From Aldehydirespirator sp963667505 (GTDB taxonomy: Bacteria > Actinomycetota > Acidimicrobiia > Acidimicrobiales > Aldehydirespiratoraceae), in assembly GCA_963667505.2 (NCBI GenBank), contig OY763490.2:2108001-2172000 (forward strand): a stretch of DNA of 64,000 nucleotides. Reading direction: 5' to 3'. The translations under genes were made by a program, and so were the position numbers. Below, piece by piece: positions 49,327 through 58,031 of this stretch (the first letter of the stretch is position 1; the number at the start of each line of letters is the position of its first letter). The notes under the pieces are model-generated. The model saw only the letters and a program-made list of their open reading frames with translations. It did no database searches and had not been told where the DNA came from.

Positions 49327-50328
49327 GTGACCGCCGAGGAGTCGCCCGGCCGCGCCCAGTCCCGGCGCCTGCACCCGCTGCTGCGCTACGCGATGCGCCG
49401 GCTGCTGGCCGGCCTGCTGATGGCCTGGGTGGTGTCGGTGCTGGTGTTCGCGGCCACCCAGATCCTGCCAGGCGACGCAGCCACCGCCATCCTCGGGCGG
49501 CGGGCCACGCCGGAGGCCATCGCCTCGATCCGAGCCGAACTGGGCCTCGACCGCCCCCTGGTCGCGCAGTACGCGGACTGGTTGGGCGACTTCCTGCGGG
49601 GCGACCTGGGCAACTCGTTCGCGGCCCGGATGCCGGTCGCCGAGCTGATCTCCGGCCGGGTGTGGAACACCGTCGTGCTCGCCGGGATCACGATCGTGGT
49701 GATGCTGCCGCTGTCGCTGGCGCTGGGTGTGCTCGCCGGCGTGCGCAGCGGCAGGCTGAGCGACCACGTCATCACCGGCACCAGCCTCGGCGCCATCGCC
49801 CTGCCCGAGTTCGTGACCGGGACCCTGCTGGCCGCCTTCCTGGCGATATCGCTGGGGTGGCTTCCGCCGGTGTCGATCGTGCGGCCCGGCGAGAGCCCGC
49901 TGGCCCAGCCCGATGTGCTGGTGCTGCCGGTGGTGACGCTGCTGCTGGCCGGACTCGCCTACAACATCCGCATGGTGCGAGCAGGGGTGGTGGACGTCCT
50001 GCGCTCCGACTACGTGCGCATGGCCCGGCTGGAGGGCATCTCCGAGAGGAGGGTGATCTGGCGGCACGTCCTGCCCAACGCCCTGGCACCGACCATCCAG
50101 GTCATGGCCCTGACGGTGCTGTGGCTGGTCGGCGGCGTGGTGGTGGTGGAGACGGTGTTCACCTACCCGGGGCTGGGCAGCTCGCTGGTGGACGCGGTCG
50201 GCGTGCGGGACCTGCCCGTGGTGCAGGCCATCGTCATGTACGTGGCCCTGCTATACATCGCCATCAACATCCTGGCCGACATCCTGGTGGTGCTGGTGAT
50301 CCCGAAGCTGCGGACCGGTCTGCGATGA
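49327..50328 (+). CDS. DppB/OppB-type ABC transporter permease
   Basis: 333 residues with six membrane segments: LLAGLLMAWVVSVLVFAATQILPGD at the N-terminus (the conserved PGD follows the first helix), VLGRRATPEAIASIRAELGLDRPL, and the EAA-type loop YVRMARLEGISERRVIWRHVLPNALAPTIQ that contacts the ATPase. GTG start 16 bp after the binding-protein stop. Its stop overlaps the start of the second permease (ATGA). Confidence 0.93.
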   Translation: MTAEESPGRAQSRRLHPLLRYAMRRLLAGLLMAWVVSVLVFAATQILPGDAATAILGRRATPEAIASIRAELGLDRPLVAQYADWLGDFLRGDLGNSFAARMPVAELISGRVWNTVVLAGITIVVMLPLSLALGVLAGVRSGRLSDHVITGTSLGAIALPEFVTGTLLAAFLAISLGWLPPVSIVRPGESPLAQPDVLVLPVVTLLLAGLAYNIRMVRAGVVDVLRSDYVRMARLEGISERRVIWRHVLPNALAPTIQVMALTVLWLVGGVVVVETVFTYPGLGSSLVDAVGVRDLPVVQAIVMYVALLYIAINILADILVVLVIPKLRTGLR

Positions 50329-51191
50329 GCGCGGCCGCGCTCGGCCGGCGTTGGCGGCGGGCAACGCGCTTCGCCCGCGCCTGGTCGGTGAGGCTCAGCC
50401 TCCTGGCGCTCGTGTCAGTGCTGGGAATGGCAGTGGTCGGGCCGTTCTTCTCCCCTTTCTCGTCGACGGAGCTGGCGGGGCTGCCGTACACCCCTCCCGG
50501 CGGCGACTTCCTGCTCGGTACCGACTTCCTGGGGCGCGACGTCCTCAGCCGGGTGCTGGCGGGAGGGCGCAGCGTGGTGGTGCTGGCCGGGCTCGCGACG
50601 GTGGTCGGCTACGCGCTCGGCGCGACGATCGGCCTCATCGCGGGCTACTCGCAGTCTCTTGTCGATCCGGTGCTCATGCGGGCCATGGACGTCCTGCTCG
50701 CCTTCCCGCCGATCCTGTTCCTGCTGCTCCTGGCGGCCGGGGCCGGGGCGAGCCCGGTGATCGTCGTGGTGGGGATCGCCATCATCCAGGCGCCGGGAGT
50801 CGCCCGGGTGATCCGCTCGGCCACCCTGGAGGTGTCGGTCAAGGCCTACGTCGAGGCGGCGGTCGCCCGGGGCGAGCCGACCCGACGGATCCTGCGGCGC
50901 GAGATCGTGCCCAACATCTTCTCGACGATCGTCGCCGACGGCGGACCCCGCCTCACGATCTCGATCCTGCTGGTGGCCGGTCTGAACTTCCTCGGGCTGG
51001 GCCTTCGACCGCCCGCGGCCGACTGGGCCGTGATGATCTCGGAGAACCGCTCCGGGCTGTCCCTCAACATCTGGGCGGTGGTGGCGCCGGCCGTGCTCAT
51101 CGGCGTGCTAACCGTGGCCACCAACGTCGTGGCCGACGCCGTCGCCCGCACGCGAGGCGTGTCGGTGGACGAGACGATGATGCACCGATGA
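50325..51191 (+). CDS. DppC/OppC-type ABC transporter permease
   Basis: 288 residues: FLLGTDFLGRDVLSRVLAGGRSVVVLAGLATVVG is the hallmark of OppC proteins, and VEAAVARGEPTRRILRREIVPNIFSTIV is the EAA loop. Six membrane helices. It ends MMHR at 51191, and a 20-residue micro-ORF starts on its stop. Confidence 0.93.
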   Translation: MSAAALGRRWRRATRFARAWSVRLSLLALVSVLGMAVVGPFFSPFSSTELAGLPYTPPGGDFLLGTDFLGRDVLSRVLAGGRSVVVLAGLATVVGYALGATIGLIAGYSQSLVDPVLMRAMDVLLAFPPILFLLLLAAGAGASPVIVVVGIAIIQAPGVARVIRSATLEVSVKAYVEAAVARGEPTRRILRREIVPNIFSTIVADGGPRLTISILLVAGLNFLGLGLRPPAADWAVMISENRSGLSLNIWAVVAPAVLIGVLTVATNVVADAVARTRGVSVDETMMHR

Positions 51192-51250
51192 CTCGGGCAC
51201 CGATGGCTGATGCACCACGACTACCGAGCGCGGGACTGATGCACCGATGA
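51188..51250 (+). CDS. Micro-ORF (20 residues) at the permease / ATPase junction
   Basis: ATG at 51188 overlaps the permease stop (ATGA) and its TGA at 51248 overlaps the ATPase start (ATGA). It encodes MTRAPMADAPRLPSAGLMHR; its ending LMHR repeats the permease ending MMHR because a 15-bp TGATGCACCGATGAC sequence is present at both boundaries. Same 59-bp spacing as the cofC/PIG-L micro-ORFs. Confidence 0.4.
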   Translation: MTRAPMADAPRLPSAGLMHR

Positions 51251-53049
51251 CAGCAGAGCCCGGCCCTGTGCTGCAGGTCTCGGATCTGCGTGTCGAGACC
51301 GAGGCGGGACCCGCCATCATCGAGGATCTCAGTCTCTCCCTTGCCCCCGGCGAGGTGCTCGGGCTGGTGGGCGAGTCGGGCAGCGGCAAGACGACCACCG
51401 GCCTGGCGCTGCTCGGGTTCGCCAATCCGGGGGCGCGGATCGCCGCCGGGCGCGTCGAGGTCGCCGGGCACCAGATGTGCGACCGTCCCGAGGACGAACT
51501 GCGAAGGCTGCGGGGAAGCCTCATCTCCTACGTACCCCAGGATCCGGTCACCTCCCTGAACCCTTCCCTGCGGGTGGAGCAGCAGTTGAACGAGGCGCTC
51601 AGGGCGCACGCGCCTGAGCGCCTGTCCGGCCGGACGGTGGCGGAGGCTCTGGAGCGGGTGCATCTCCCGGCGGACCGCCGCTTCCGGCGCCGCTACCCGC
51701 ACCAGCTCTCCGGCGGGCAGCAGCAGAGGCTGGCCATCGCGGTGGCCCTGGTGTGCGGCCCCCGGGTGGCTGTCCTCGATGAGCCGACCACCGGGCTGGA
51801 CGTCGTCACCCAGGCCCGCATCCTGGAGGAGGTCGACCGGCTGCGCCGGGAACTCGAGGTCGGGTTCGTCTACGTGTCCCACGACTTGGCGGTGGTCGCC
51901 GGCATCGCCGACCGGATCGCGGTGATGTACGCGGGCCGCATCGTCGAGGAGGGCCCGGCCGGCGCGCTGATCGACGATCCCCGCCACCCCTACACCCATG
52001 GGCTCATCTCGTCGGTGCCCGACCATGTGGAGCCGCGGGCCCTCTCGGGCATTCCCGGAGTGGCGGTGGGAGTGGGCGACCGTCCCGGCGGTTGCGCCTT
52101 CTCCCCTCGCTGCTCGATGCGGGTCGCGGCCTGCGAAGAGGAGATGCCCGCTCTGGCCACGGCCTCTTCGGGGCGGAGAGTTCGATGCCTCCGCTGGCAG
52201 GAGACGCCCGCAGTGACGGTCCGGCGCCGCGACCTGCTGGAACCGCCCGACGGGTCCGGCGTCCCGTCCCTGCTCGACGTCGACTCGTTGCGGGCGACGT
52301 TCGGCAGCCGCGAAAGCGAGGTCGTCGCCGCGGCCGACGTGACCTTCGCGATGGAGATGGGGGAATGCCTTGCCCTGGTCGGCGAGTCGGGCAGCGGCAA
52401 GACGACCATCGCCCGCTGCATCGTGGGCCTGCACCGGCCCGCGGCCGGGAGGCTGAGCTTCGACGGACGCCCCCTCGAACCGCTGGCCCGCCAGCGCTCC
52501 AAGGAGGAGCGCCGACGCATCCAGATCGTGTTCCAGAACCCCTACGAGTCGCTGAACCCGCGCCGCACCGTCGAGGAGACCATCAAGAGCGCGGCGCTGT
52601 TCTTCCGCCACCTGGGCCGTGACGAGGCCCGCACTGAGGTGGGCGAGCTGCTCGAGAAGGTGCGGCTCCCGGGACGCCTCGCGGGCCGGTATCCGGCCGA
52701 GCTCTCGGGGGGCGAGCGCCAGCGGGTGGCCATCGCCCGAGCCCTGGCTGCGCAGCCGGATCTGCTCGTGTGCGACGAGGTCACCTCGGCGCTCGACGTC
52801 TCGGTCCAGGCCGCGGTCCTGGAGTTGCTCAACGAGCTGAGGGACGACCTCGGGCTGGCCCTGCTGTTCATCACCCACGACCTCGGGGTGGTGGCCTCAG
52901 TGGCCGACCGCGTCCTGGTCCTGCAGGAGGGGGTGGTGCGGGAGCGGGGCTCGACCGCTCGGATCCTCACCGCGCCCGCTGATGACTACACGCTCCGGCT
53001 CACCTCGTCCGCGCCGTCGCTGTCGGTCACCGGGCCCCGCAGCGGCTGA
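51247..53049 (+). CDS. Fused DppD-DppF ABC transporter ATPase
   Basis: 600 residues with two complete ABC domains. The first has Walker A GESGSGKTT (about 40-48), LSGGQQQR and an oligopeptide C-terminal FSPRC-type motif (CAFSPRCSMRVAACEEE). The second, from about 340, has GESGSGKTTIARC, the family's FQNPYESLNPRRTVEETI and LSGGERQR with CDEVTSALDVSVQA. Both halves are the DppD/DppF type, so this single chain replaces the two ATPases of the oligopeptide transporter. ATG overlaps the micro-ORF stop. Confidence 0.94.
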   Translation: MTAEPGPVLQVSDLRVETEAGPAIIEDLSLSLAPGEVLGLVGESGSGKTTTGLALLGFANPGARIAAGRVEVAGHQMCDRPEDELRRLRGSLISYVPQDPVTSLNPSLRVEQQLNEALRAHAPERLSGRTVAEALERVHLPADRRFRRRYPHQLSGGQQQRLAIAVALVCGPRVAVLDEPTTGLDVVTQARILEEVDRLRRELEVGFVYVSHDLAVVAGIADRIAVMYAGRIVEEGPAGALIDDPRHPYTHGLISSVPDHVEPRALSGIPGVAVGVGDRPGGCAFSPRCSMRVAACEEEMPALATASSGRRVRCLRWQETPAVTVRRRDLLEPPDGSGVPSLLDVDSLRATFGSRESEVVAAADVTFAMEMGECLALVGESGSGKTTIARCIVGLHRPAAGRLSFDGRPLEPLARQRSKEERRRIQIVFQNPYESLNPRRTVEETIKSAALFFRHLGRDEARTEVGELLEKVRLPGRLAGRYPAELSGGERQRVAIARALAAQPDLLVCDEVTSALDVSVQAAVLELLNELRDDLGLALLFITHDLGVVASVADRVLVLQEGVVRERGSTARILTAPADDYTLRLTSSAPSLSVTGPRSG

Positions 53050-53052
53050 GCC

Positions 53053-53127
53053 AGCTAGTCGGGCAGCAGCCAGTCGGGCCGCAGCTAGTCGGGCCGCGGG
53101 AAGTCGGGCCGCGGCTAGTCGGGCAGC
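53053..53127. repeat. 15-bp tandem repeat at the end of the second PhyH gene
   Basis: Five 15-bp units of the form NGNNAGTCGGGCNGC (53053-53127) and a partial sixth inside the PhyH gene. They look like duplications of that gene's last codons: several units repeat its stop codon on the minus strand. Confidence 0.8.
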
Positions 53128-53888
53128 GGGAAGTCGATTCCGGGTTCCCCCCGAGAGCGGTTGTACTCCTCGGAGTCTCCGTGGTAGCTGGCCACGCCGG
53201 GCCGCAACTCCAGCCCCAGCAGCTGACGCTTCATCGGATCGGCGGTGTGGAGCAGGTCGGCGGGCAGGGGCTGGGTGAAGTAGCTGTCCATCCGCTTGAT
53301 CCAGTACCGGCCGAAGTAGCCGAACAGGGCCAAGCGGTTCCGGGTGGTGCGGTTCACGCCGCTGCTGTGCCATATCCCGGCATCGAAGACGACGACGTCG
53401 CCGGCCGAGACCGGCACCTCGATCTGGCCGTCGAGGGGATCGACTCCCTCCGGCGGGCCGTCCTCGCGCCGATGGCTGCCCGGCACTATCCGCACCGGGC
53501 CCATCTGCGGCGTCATGTCGTACAGGTAGATGCCGGCGTTGACGGACAGCGCCTTGTTGCACACGAACGAGACATCGCGGTGCCATCTCCTGCGATCGTG
53601 GCCCGGCCCTATCAGCAGCAGGTCCATAGACAGCAGCTGGACGTCGTCGCCGAGCACACCGGCGAGCGCCTCGACGAGCTCGCTGGAATCGAGGACGTCC
53701 CGGAACGCCCTCCTGCGAAAGAGCACCCGCTCGTGCCAGATGTGGAACTCCTCCTCGGAAGCGGGCAACGCGGCGGCCAGCGCCTCGGACTCCTGCTGGA
53801 GCGCGGCGAGGTGCTCGCCGCGAAACACCCCTTCCAAGACGAAGTAGCCCGACTGCTCGAAGGCGGTCAGCTGGTCGTGTGCGAGCAT
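53115..53888 (-). CDS. Phytanoyl-CoA dioxygenase-family oxygenase
   Basis: 257 residues. Iron ligands WHRDVSF (His, Asp) and the distal AGIWHSSGVNRT (His), plus a following TRNRLALFGYFG Arg, complete the PhyH site. The start FEQSGYFVLEGVFRGEHLAAL is typical. It shares the role type of the gene at 46626 but is not a close copy. AGGGGG precedes the ATG. Downstream of its stop lie 15-bp repeats made from its own 3' end. Divergent from the enolase-superfamily gene, with a CTATAATGC promoter-like sequence (about 53920-53928) between. Confidence 0.9.
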   Translation of the reverse strand: MLAHDQLTAFEQSGYFVLEGVFRGEHLAALQQESEALAAALPASEEEFHIWHERVLFRRRAFRDVLDSSELVEALAGVLGDDVQLLSMDLLLIGPGHDRRRWHRDVSFVCNKALSVNAGIYLYDMTPQMGPVRIVPGSHRREDGPPEGVDPLDGQIEVPVSAGDVVVFDAGIWHSSGVNRTTRNRLALFGYFGRYWIKRMDSYFTQPLPADLLHTADPMKRQLLGLELRPGVASYHGDSEEYNRSRGEPGIDFPLPD

Positions 53889-53915
53889 TCTCGGCCCCCT
53901 TAGTGCCAGGATCCC

Positions 53916-53931
53916 GGCCCTATAATGCACT
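53916..53931. promoter_or_regulatory. TATAAT-type promoter element in the PhyH / enolase divergent region
   Basis: GGCCCTATAATGCACT contains a perfect TATAAT on the plus strand, upstream of the enolase-superfamily gene; on the minus strand it reads GCATTATAGG, similar to the TATAG elements elsewhere in the window. Confidence 0.4.
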
Positions 53932-53997
53932 CTTGGCCGATTCTCGTATGCCTTGGGCATCGTCTCGGACCGGGCCAGTTCTCCTAGGGCCTCGGCC

Positions 53998-55179
53998 ATG
54001 ACCGCCTCACCCATCGCGGCTGTGGAGACCATCCCGCTGCGAACCCCCAAGACGGCATCGGATCCCGACTCCGACCTCGAGACGATCGCTGAGACCGTCG
54101 TCGTGCAGGTGACCGACGAGCACGGCCGGACCGGTATCGGGGAGGCCGACGCGCCGGCCATGGCGGTGCGCGAGCTGATCGAGATGGACGACGCCCACTC
54201 CCTGAGCCGGGGTCTGGCCGGCATGTTGATCGGCCGCGACCCCTTCGGCATCGCCGCCCTCAACGAGGAGATGTACCGAGGCAGCATCTACCACGGTCGC
54301 CGGGGCCTCGGCATACATGCCCTTTCGGCGGTGGACATCGCTCTGCACGACCTGGTCGGCAAGCAGCTCGGACGGCCCGCTTTCGAGCTTCTGGGAGGCG
54401 CACGCATCCCGCACGGATCGCCGTACGCGACCCTGTACGCGGGTTCCGTCGCCGGGCGCAGCATCACCGAGATGATGGGGTGCCTGCTGTCGCTCTGCGA
54501 CCAGGCGCTCCGACTCGGCTACACCGCGGTGAAGGTCGAGGTCCTCTTCGAGGACCTGGTGGACGACCGCCGGCTGGTCCGCTGCGTGCACGAGGCCCGA
54601 GCGCATCTGGGACCCGACATCGTCATGATGCTCGACTTCGGCTACCGCTGGACCGACTGGCGGGACGCCCTGTGGGCCCTGCGCCGGATGGAGGACGCCG
54701 ACCCCTACTTTGCCGAGGCGCCGCTGCAGCACGACGACCTGGAGGGGCACGCGAGGCTGGCGGAGCGGACCGACGTGCGGGTCTGCGGCGCGGAGTTCGC
54801 CGCGACCAGGCACGAGTGCCGCGAGTGGCTGGAGCGGGGCCGGGTCGATGTGGTCCAGCCCGACGCGGGACGCGCCGGGGGGCTGACCGAGATGCGCCGC
54901 ATCGCGCAGCTGGCCGCCGACCGCGGCGCGCTGGTGATCCCCCACGGCTGGAAGACGGGCATCACCGCGGCCGCTTCCCGGCACTTCCAGGCCGCGTCCG
55001 CCAACGTTCCCTACTTCGAGATGTGCGCGCCCGAGCTGAGCGGAGCGACTCTGCGCGCCGAGCTCGTCACGCCTGAGCCCTCGGTCGTCGATGGGAGGCT
55101 CGAACTGCCGAGCAGCCCCGGGCTTGGGATCGACCTCGTGCCCGAGACGGTGGAGCGATTCAGGGTGGACACCGGGTGA
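53998..55179 (+). CDS. Enolase-superfamily enzyme (mandelate racemase/muconate lactonizing type)
   Basis: 393 residues. GIHALSAVDIALHDLVGKQLGRPAFELLGG is the capping/barrel hallmark, KVEVLFEDL has the catalytic-Lys position (AVKVE), the metal ligands are expected at MLDFGYRW (Asp), AEAPLQHDD (Glu) and GAEFAATR, and HGWKTGIT carries the late His/Lys. It abstracts an alpha-proton from a carboxylate, as a racemase or dehydratase of sugar acids or similar. ATG at 53998 with AGGG upstream; its stop overlaps the next start (GTGA). Confidence 0.9.
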   Translation: MTASPIAAVETIPLRTPKTASDPDSDLETIAETVVVQVTDEHGRTGIGEADAPAMAVRELIEMDDAHSLSRGLAGMLIGRDPFGIAALNEEMYRGSIYHGRRGLGIHALSAVDIALHDLVGKQLGRPAFELLGGARIPHGSPYATLYAGSVAGRSITEMMGCLLSLCDQALRLGYTAVKVEVLFEDLVDDRRLVRCVHEARAHLGPDIVMMLDFGYRWTDWRDALWALRRMEDADPYFAEAPLQHDDLEGHARLAERTDVRVCGAEFAATRHECREWLERGRVDVVQPDAGRAGGLTEMRRIAQLAADRGALVIPHGWKTGITAAASRHFQAASANVPYFEMCAPELSGATLRAELVTPEPSVVDGRLELPSSPGLGIDLVPETVERFRVDTG

Positions 55180-56336
55180 CAGCGCTCAAGGGCATTACCT
55201 TCGACCATCCCCGCGGCGTGGAGCCGTTGCTGGCGTCGGCCGAGGCCTTCGCCGCGCAGCGGGGAGTCGAGGTCTCCTGGCAGGCCAGGTCGCTGCAGCG
55301 CTTCGCCGACCAGCCGATCGACGAGCTGGCCGCCGACTACGACCTGCTGATCATCGACCATCCCTGGGTCGGGCAGGTGAGCGTCGAGGGGTCCTTGCTG
55401 CCGTTGGACGACTATCTGTCGGAGTCCGAGATGGCAGACCTGCGGGCCGGCGGCGTGGGGCGCAGCTTCGAGTCCTACCGCTACCGGGGCAGGTTGTGGG
55501 CCGTCCCGGTCGATGTCGCCTCCCAGGTCAGCGCATACCGGCCGGACCTGCTCCAAGCCGCGGGCGAGGCTCCCCCCTACACCTGGGCCGACGTCATCGG
55601 CTTGGGCCGCAGGCTGAGGGGGCGGGGCCAGTGGCTCGGGTTCCCGCTCATACCCGTGGACTGCATGATGAGCTTCATGTCGGCCTGCGTCGCCGAGGGC
55701 GAGCCTCCGGGCGAGTCCCGAGAGGTGCTCGTGTCCCGCCCTGTCGGCGAGCGAGCCCTGGCCTTGTTGGCTGAGTGCGCTGGTCTGAGCCATCCCGAGA
55801 CGCCCAGGGAGAACCCGATCAAGGTGCTGGACCGGATGTCCAGCACCGACGACGTGGCCTACTGCCCGCTGCTGTTCGGCTACACCAACTACTCCCGGGC
55901 CGGGTTCCGACCCCGCAAGGTGAGATTCGACGTGGCGCCTTCCCACGACGGGACGCCGCTCGGGGGAATCCTCGGAGGCACGGGCCTGGGCGTGTCGGCG
56001 GGCACCGCCTCGCCGGATGAGGCGTGCGCCTACGCGGCCTTCGTGGGATCGAGCGCCTTCCAGGCCGGCCCCTACGTGGAATGCGCCGGCCAGCCGGCCC
56101 ACCTGGCCGCGTGGACCGGCGCCCGCGCCAATGGGCTCACTGACGACTTCTTCCTGCGGACACTGCCGTCGCTGTCGGCCGCCTATCTGCGCCCGAGATT
56201 CGACGGCTTCCTCGTGGTTCAGGACCGAGGCGGCGAGATCGTCCACGACCACCTGTTCGGGGACCGCAGCGCCCGGCAGGCTCTCGACGACCTGGACCGG
56301 CTCTGGGCGCAGCAGGTCGCGCTAGCACGAGCCTGA
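55176..56336 (+). CDS. Solute-binding-protein-like protein without a signal peptide
   Basis: 386 residues resembling ABC sugar-binding proteins of family 1: LLIIDHPWVGQV, LLPLDDYLSESEM, YRGRLWAVPVDVASQVSAYRPDLLQAAG, YTWADVIGLGRRLR and a GILGGTGLGVSAGT loop. Yet it starts directly with MTALKGITFDHPRGVEPL and shows no signal peptide or lipobox, so it is probably cytoplasmic. The GTG overlaps the enolase-superfamily gene (GTGA), and the pair likely forms one operon. An intracellular ligand-binding role, or loss of export, is possible; no permease adjoins it. Confidence 0.75.
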   Translation: MTALKGITFDHPRGVEPLLASAEAFAAQRGVEVSWQARSLQRFADQPIDELAADYDLLIIDHPWVGQVSVEGSLLPLDDYLSESEMADLRAGGVGRSFESYRYRGRLWAVPVDVASQVSAYRPDLLQAAGEAPPYTWADVIGLGRRLRGRGQWLGFPLIPVDCMMSFMSACVAEGEPPGESREVLVSRPVGERALALLAECAGLSHPETPRENPIKVLDRMSSTDDVAYCPLLFGYTNYSRAGFRPRKVRFDVAPSHDGTPLGGILGGTGLGVSAGTASPDEACAYAAFVGSSAFQAGPYVECAGQPAHLAAWTGARANGLTDDFFLRTLPSLSAAYLRPRFDGFLVVQDRGGEIVHDHLFGDRSARQALDDLDRLWAQQVALARA

Positions 56337-56362
56337 CCGCCCGCCGCGGCCGGCCCCGCCGG

Positions 56363-56402
56363 CAGACCCGAGCCGAAGGGAGCGAGCGCGCGCCGGGGTC
56401 TG
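56363..56402. terminator. Inverted repeat between convergent genes
   Basis: CAGACCC (56363-56369) and GGGTCTG (56396-56402) pair perfectly in the GC-rich gap between the convergent solute-binding-like and RraA-like genes; a two-way terminator is plausible but lacks a T-run. Confidence 0.35.
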
Positions 56403-56412
56403 ACGCCCGCGG

Positions 56413-57075
56413 CTACAGGACTCCGAAGCGCTCCCACACGTCGGCGAGCTTGGCCCCTTCCAGCAGAAGGTCGCGGGCTTGGTCCTCGGCGGTGGCCTTC
56501 TCCAGCGCGCGGGCCGCAGCCTCCACCGCGATCGACCGGGGCACGAACGCGACGCCGTCGTCGTCGGCCACCACCAGGTCGCCGGCCGAGACCGGCACGC
56601 CCATGCACTCGACCTGCTCGTCCGCATGGGTCAGCGAGATCCGGCCCAGCGCGTCGGTGGGCCTGGTGCCCAGGGCGAACAGCGGGAACCCGAGGTCGTG
56701 GATCTTGGCGGTGTCGCGGACCATGCCAGCGATGACCGCTCCCCTGGCCCCTCGGCCCCGCGAGGCGGTCGAAAACAACTCGCCCCAAGCGGCCACTTCG
56801 GGCCTGCACTCGCCCACCACCACTTCCCCTGGCCTCAGCGAGTCGATGAAGTCGATCTCCCCGCCGTAGTGGCGGTCAGGAGGCGCGTCCACCGCGACCG
56901 ACCGGAACGTCCTGGCCCATCCCACCAGGGTCCCGGCGCCGGAGAAGCGGCGCAGACCCGGCCGGGTGGTCTGGTGCCGACGCCCGAACTGGTCGCAGAC
57001 GTCGGAGAACACCGCGGAGTAGCAGTGCTCGGCGACTGCGTCCAGATCGAGATCCGGGGCATGCTGAACCGTCAT
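56413..57075 (-). CDS. RraA-family protein (HMG/CHA aldolase-like or demethylmenaquinone-methyltransferase-like)
   Basis: 220 residues: SDVCDQFGRRHQTTRPGLRRF, AWGELFSTASRGRGARGAVIAGMVRDTAKIHDLGFPLFALG, and VSAGDLVVADDDGVAFVP. The GELF and RGARGAVIAGMVRD segment holds the divalent-metal and pyruvate/oxaloacetate-binding residues of 4-hydroxy-4-methyl-2-oxoglutarate aldolases. In this catabolic neighbourhood an aldolase or decarboxylase is the better guess over RNase E regulation. ATG start. Confidence 0.88.
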   Translation of the reverse strand: MTVQHAPDLDLDAVAEHCYSAVFSDVCDQFGRRHQTTRPGLRRFSGAGTLVGWARTFRSVAVDAPPDRHYGGEIDFIDSLRPGEVVVGECRPEVAAWGELFSTASRGRGARGAVIAGMVRDTAKIHDLGFPLFALGTRPTDALGRISLTHADEQVECMGVPVSAGDLVVADDDGVAFVPRSIAVEAAARALEKATAEDQARDLLLEGAKLADVWERFGVL

Positions 57076-57079
57076 GGAA

Positions 57080-57964
57080 TCACTCCGATGTTCGGGCGCG
57101 AGGTTCGCGCTCGATGATCAGCGTAGTGCTGTGGGTCACCGACCTACCGGGGCCGACCACCGTCGTCATGCCCCTCCTCGACGCCTCCGCGAGGCCGTCG
57201 GAGCTAGCGCTCGAGGCCGGCTCCAGCCCCAGGCACTGAGTCCTGCGATCCCAGGGCGACGCTGGATTCCGGCCGTTCTCCAACCAGTACCACAGCGAGG
57301 ACAGGTGATCGCCCGTCCAGGTCAGCGCCACCTGGACTCCGTCGCGGCTGCGGGCAGCCGCCCGTCCCGGGCCGCAATCCAGCACGGCGCCGAATCTCTG
57401 CGTCCCGGGCGCCGGCAGGCTCGACCAGTCGCCGGGCGCCGAGCATGCGTCGAGCATGCGGCGCGGCCCAGCGGGCAGGTCCACCGGAGCCCCTTCCCAT
57501 ACGAACGCCGAGCCGAGGATCAGGTGCTCGACGGCCATGAACTCGACGGGCCGGCCTGTCGGGTTGGTGATGGCGGTGGCGATGGTCAGGTGGTCGCGAC
57601 CGATCAGATGGTCGCGCTCGACCGTCGCGCCGCCCGCATCGCCGTAGCGCAAGCTCAGGCGGTCCGTCGTCGAGTCGACGACCTCCCACTCGGAAAGAGC
57701 GGCGTCGCCGTGATAGGGATGGCGGCGTCCCTTGTGGAGGCACGCGGGGCCGGCGTTGGGGAACAGCAGCGTCCATCCGCCTCGCCAGCCCCTCACCCAG
57801 GACTGGTCGTCTCGGCCCCGGTCACTCGGTTCGGCCGGCCAGTGGGGATGGAACAGAACCTCGCGTCCAGCCGCGTCCCGCACCGACAGCACGTCGGCGC
57901 CACCGCGGGGGTCGACCACGGCCTGAATGCCTCCGCCCGACAGCACGAAGCTCCGCTCGGTCAC
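57080..57964 (-). CDS. Galactose-mutarotase-like (DUF4432-type) protein
   Basis: 294 residues from GTG 57964 (an upstream in-frame start adds 18 Arg-rich residues). VLSGGGIQAVVDPRGGADVLSVRD, FPNAGPACLHKGRRHPYHGDAALSEW and the FMAVEHLILGSAF strand fit the aldose-1-epimerase-like beta-sandwich. Substrate and activity are unknown; a sugar or sugar-acid epimerase would fit with the enolase-superfamily and SDR genes around it. The next gene is only 4 bp away. Confidence 0.75.
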   Translation of the reverse strand: MTERSFVLSGGGIQAVVDPRGGADVLSVRDAAGREVLFHPHWPAEPSDRGRDDQSWVRGWRGGWTLLFPNAGPACLHKGRRHPYHGDAALSEWEVVDSTTDRLSLRYGDAGGATVERDHLIGRDHLTIATAITNPTGRPVEFMAVEHLILGSAFVWEGAPVDLPAGPRRMLDACSAPGDWSSLPAPGTQRFGAVLDCGPGRAAARSRDGVQVALTWTGDHLSSLWYWLENGRNPASPWDRRTQCLGLEPASSASSDGLAEASRRGMTTVVGPGRSVTHSTTLIIEREPRARTSE

Positions 57965-58031
57965 TCGCGAGGAGGGCGGTCGGCGGGTGCGTCGTCGGGC
58001 GCGAGGACGCGCCCACACACCTCGGGCACCT

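Noticed and set aside
47495..49330. Alternative plus-strand frame within the solute-binding protein gene
   Set aside because: Arg/Gly-rich out-of-frame shadow; the family-5 binding protein frame is clear.
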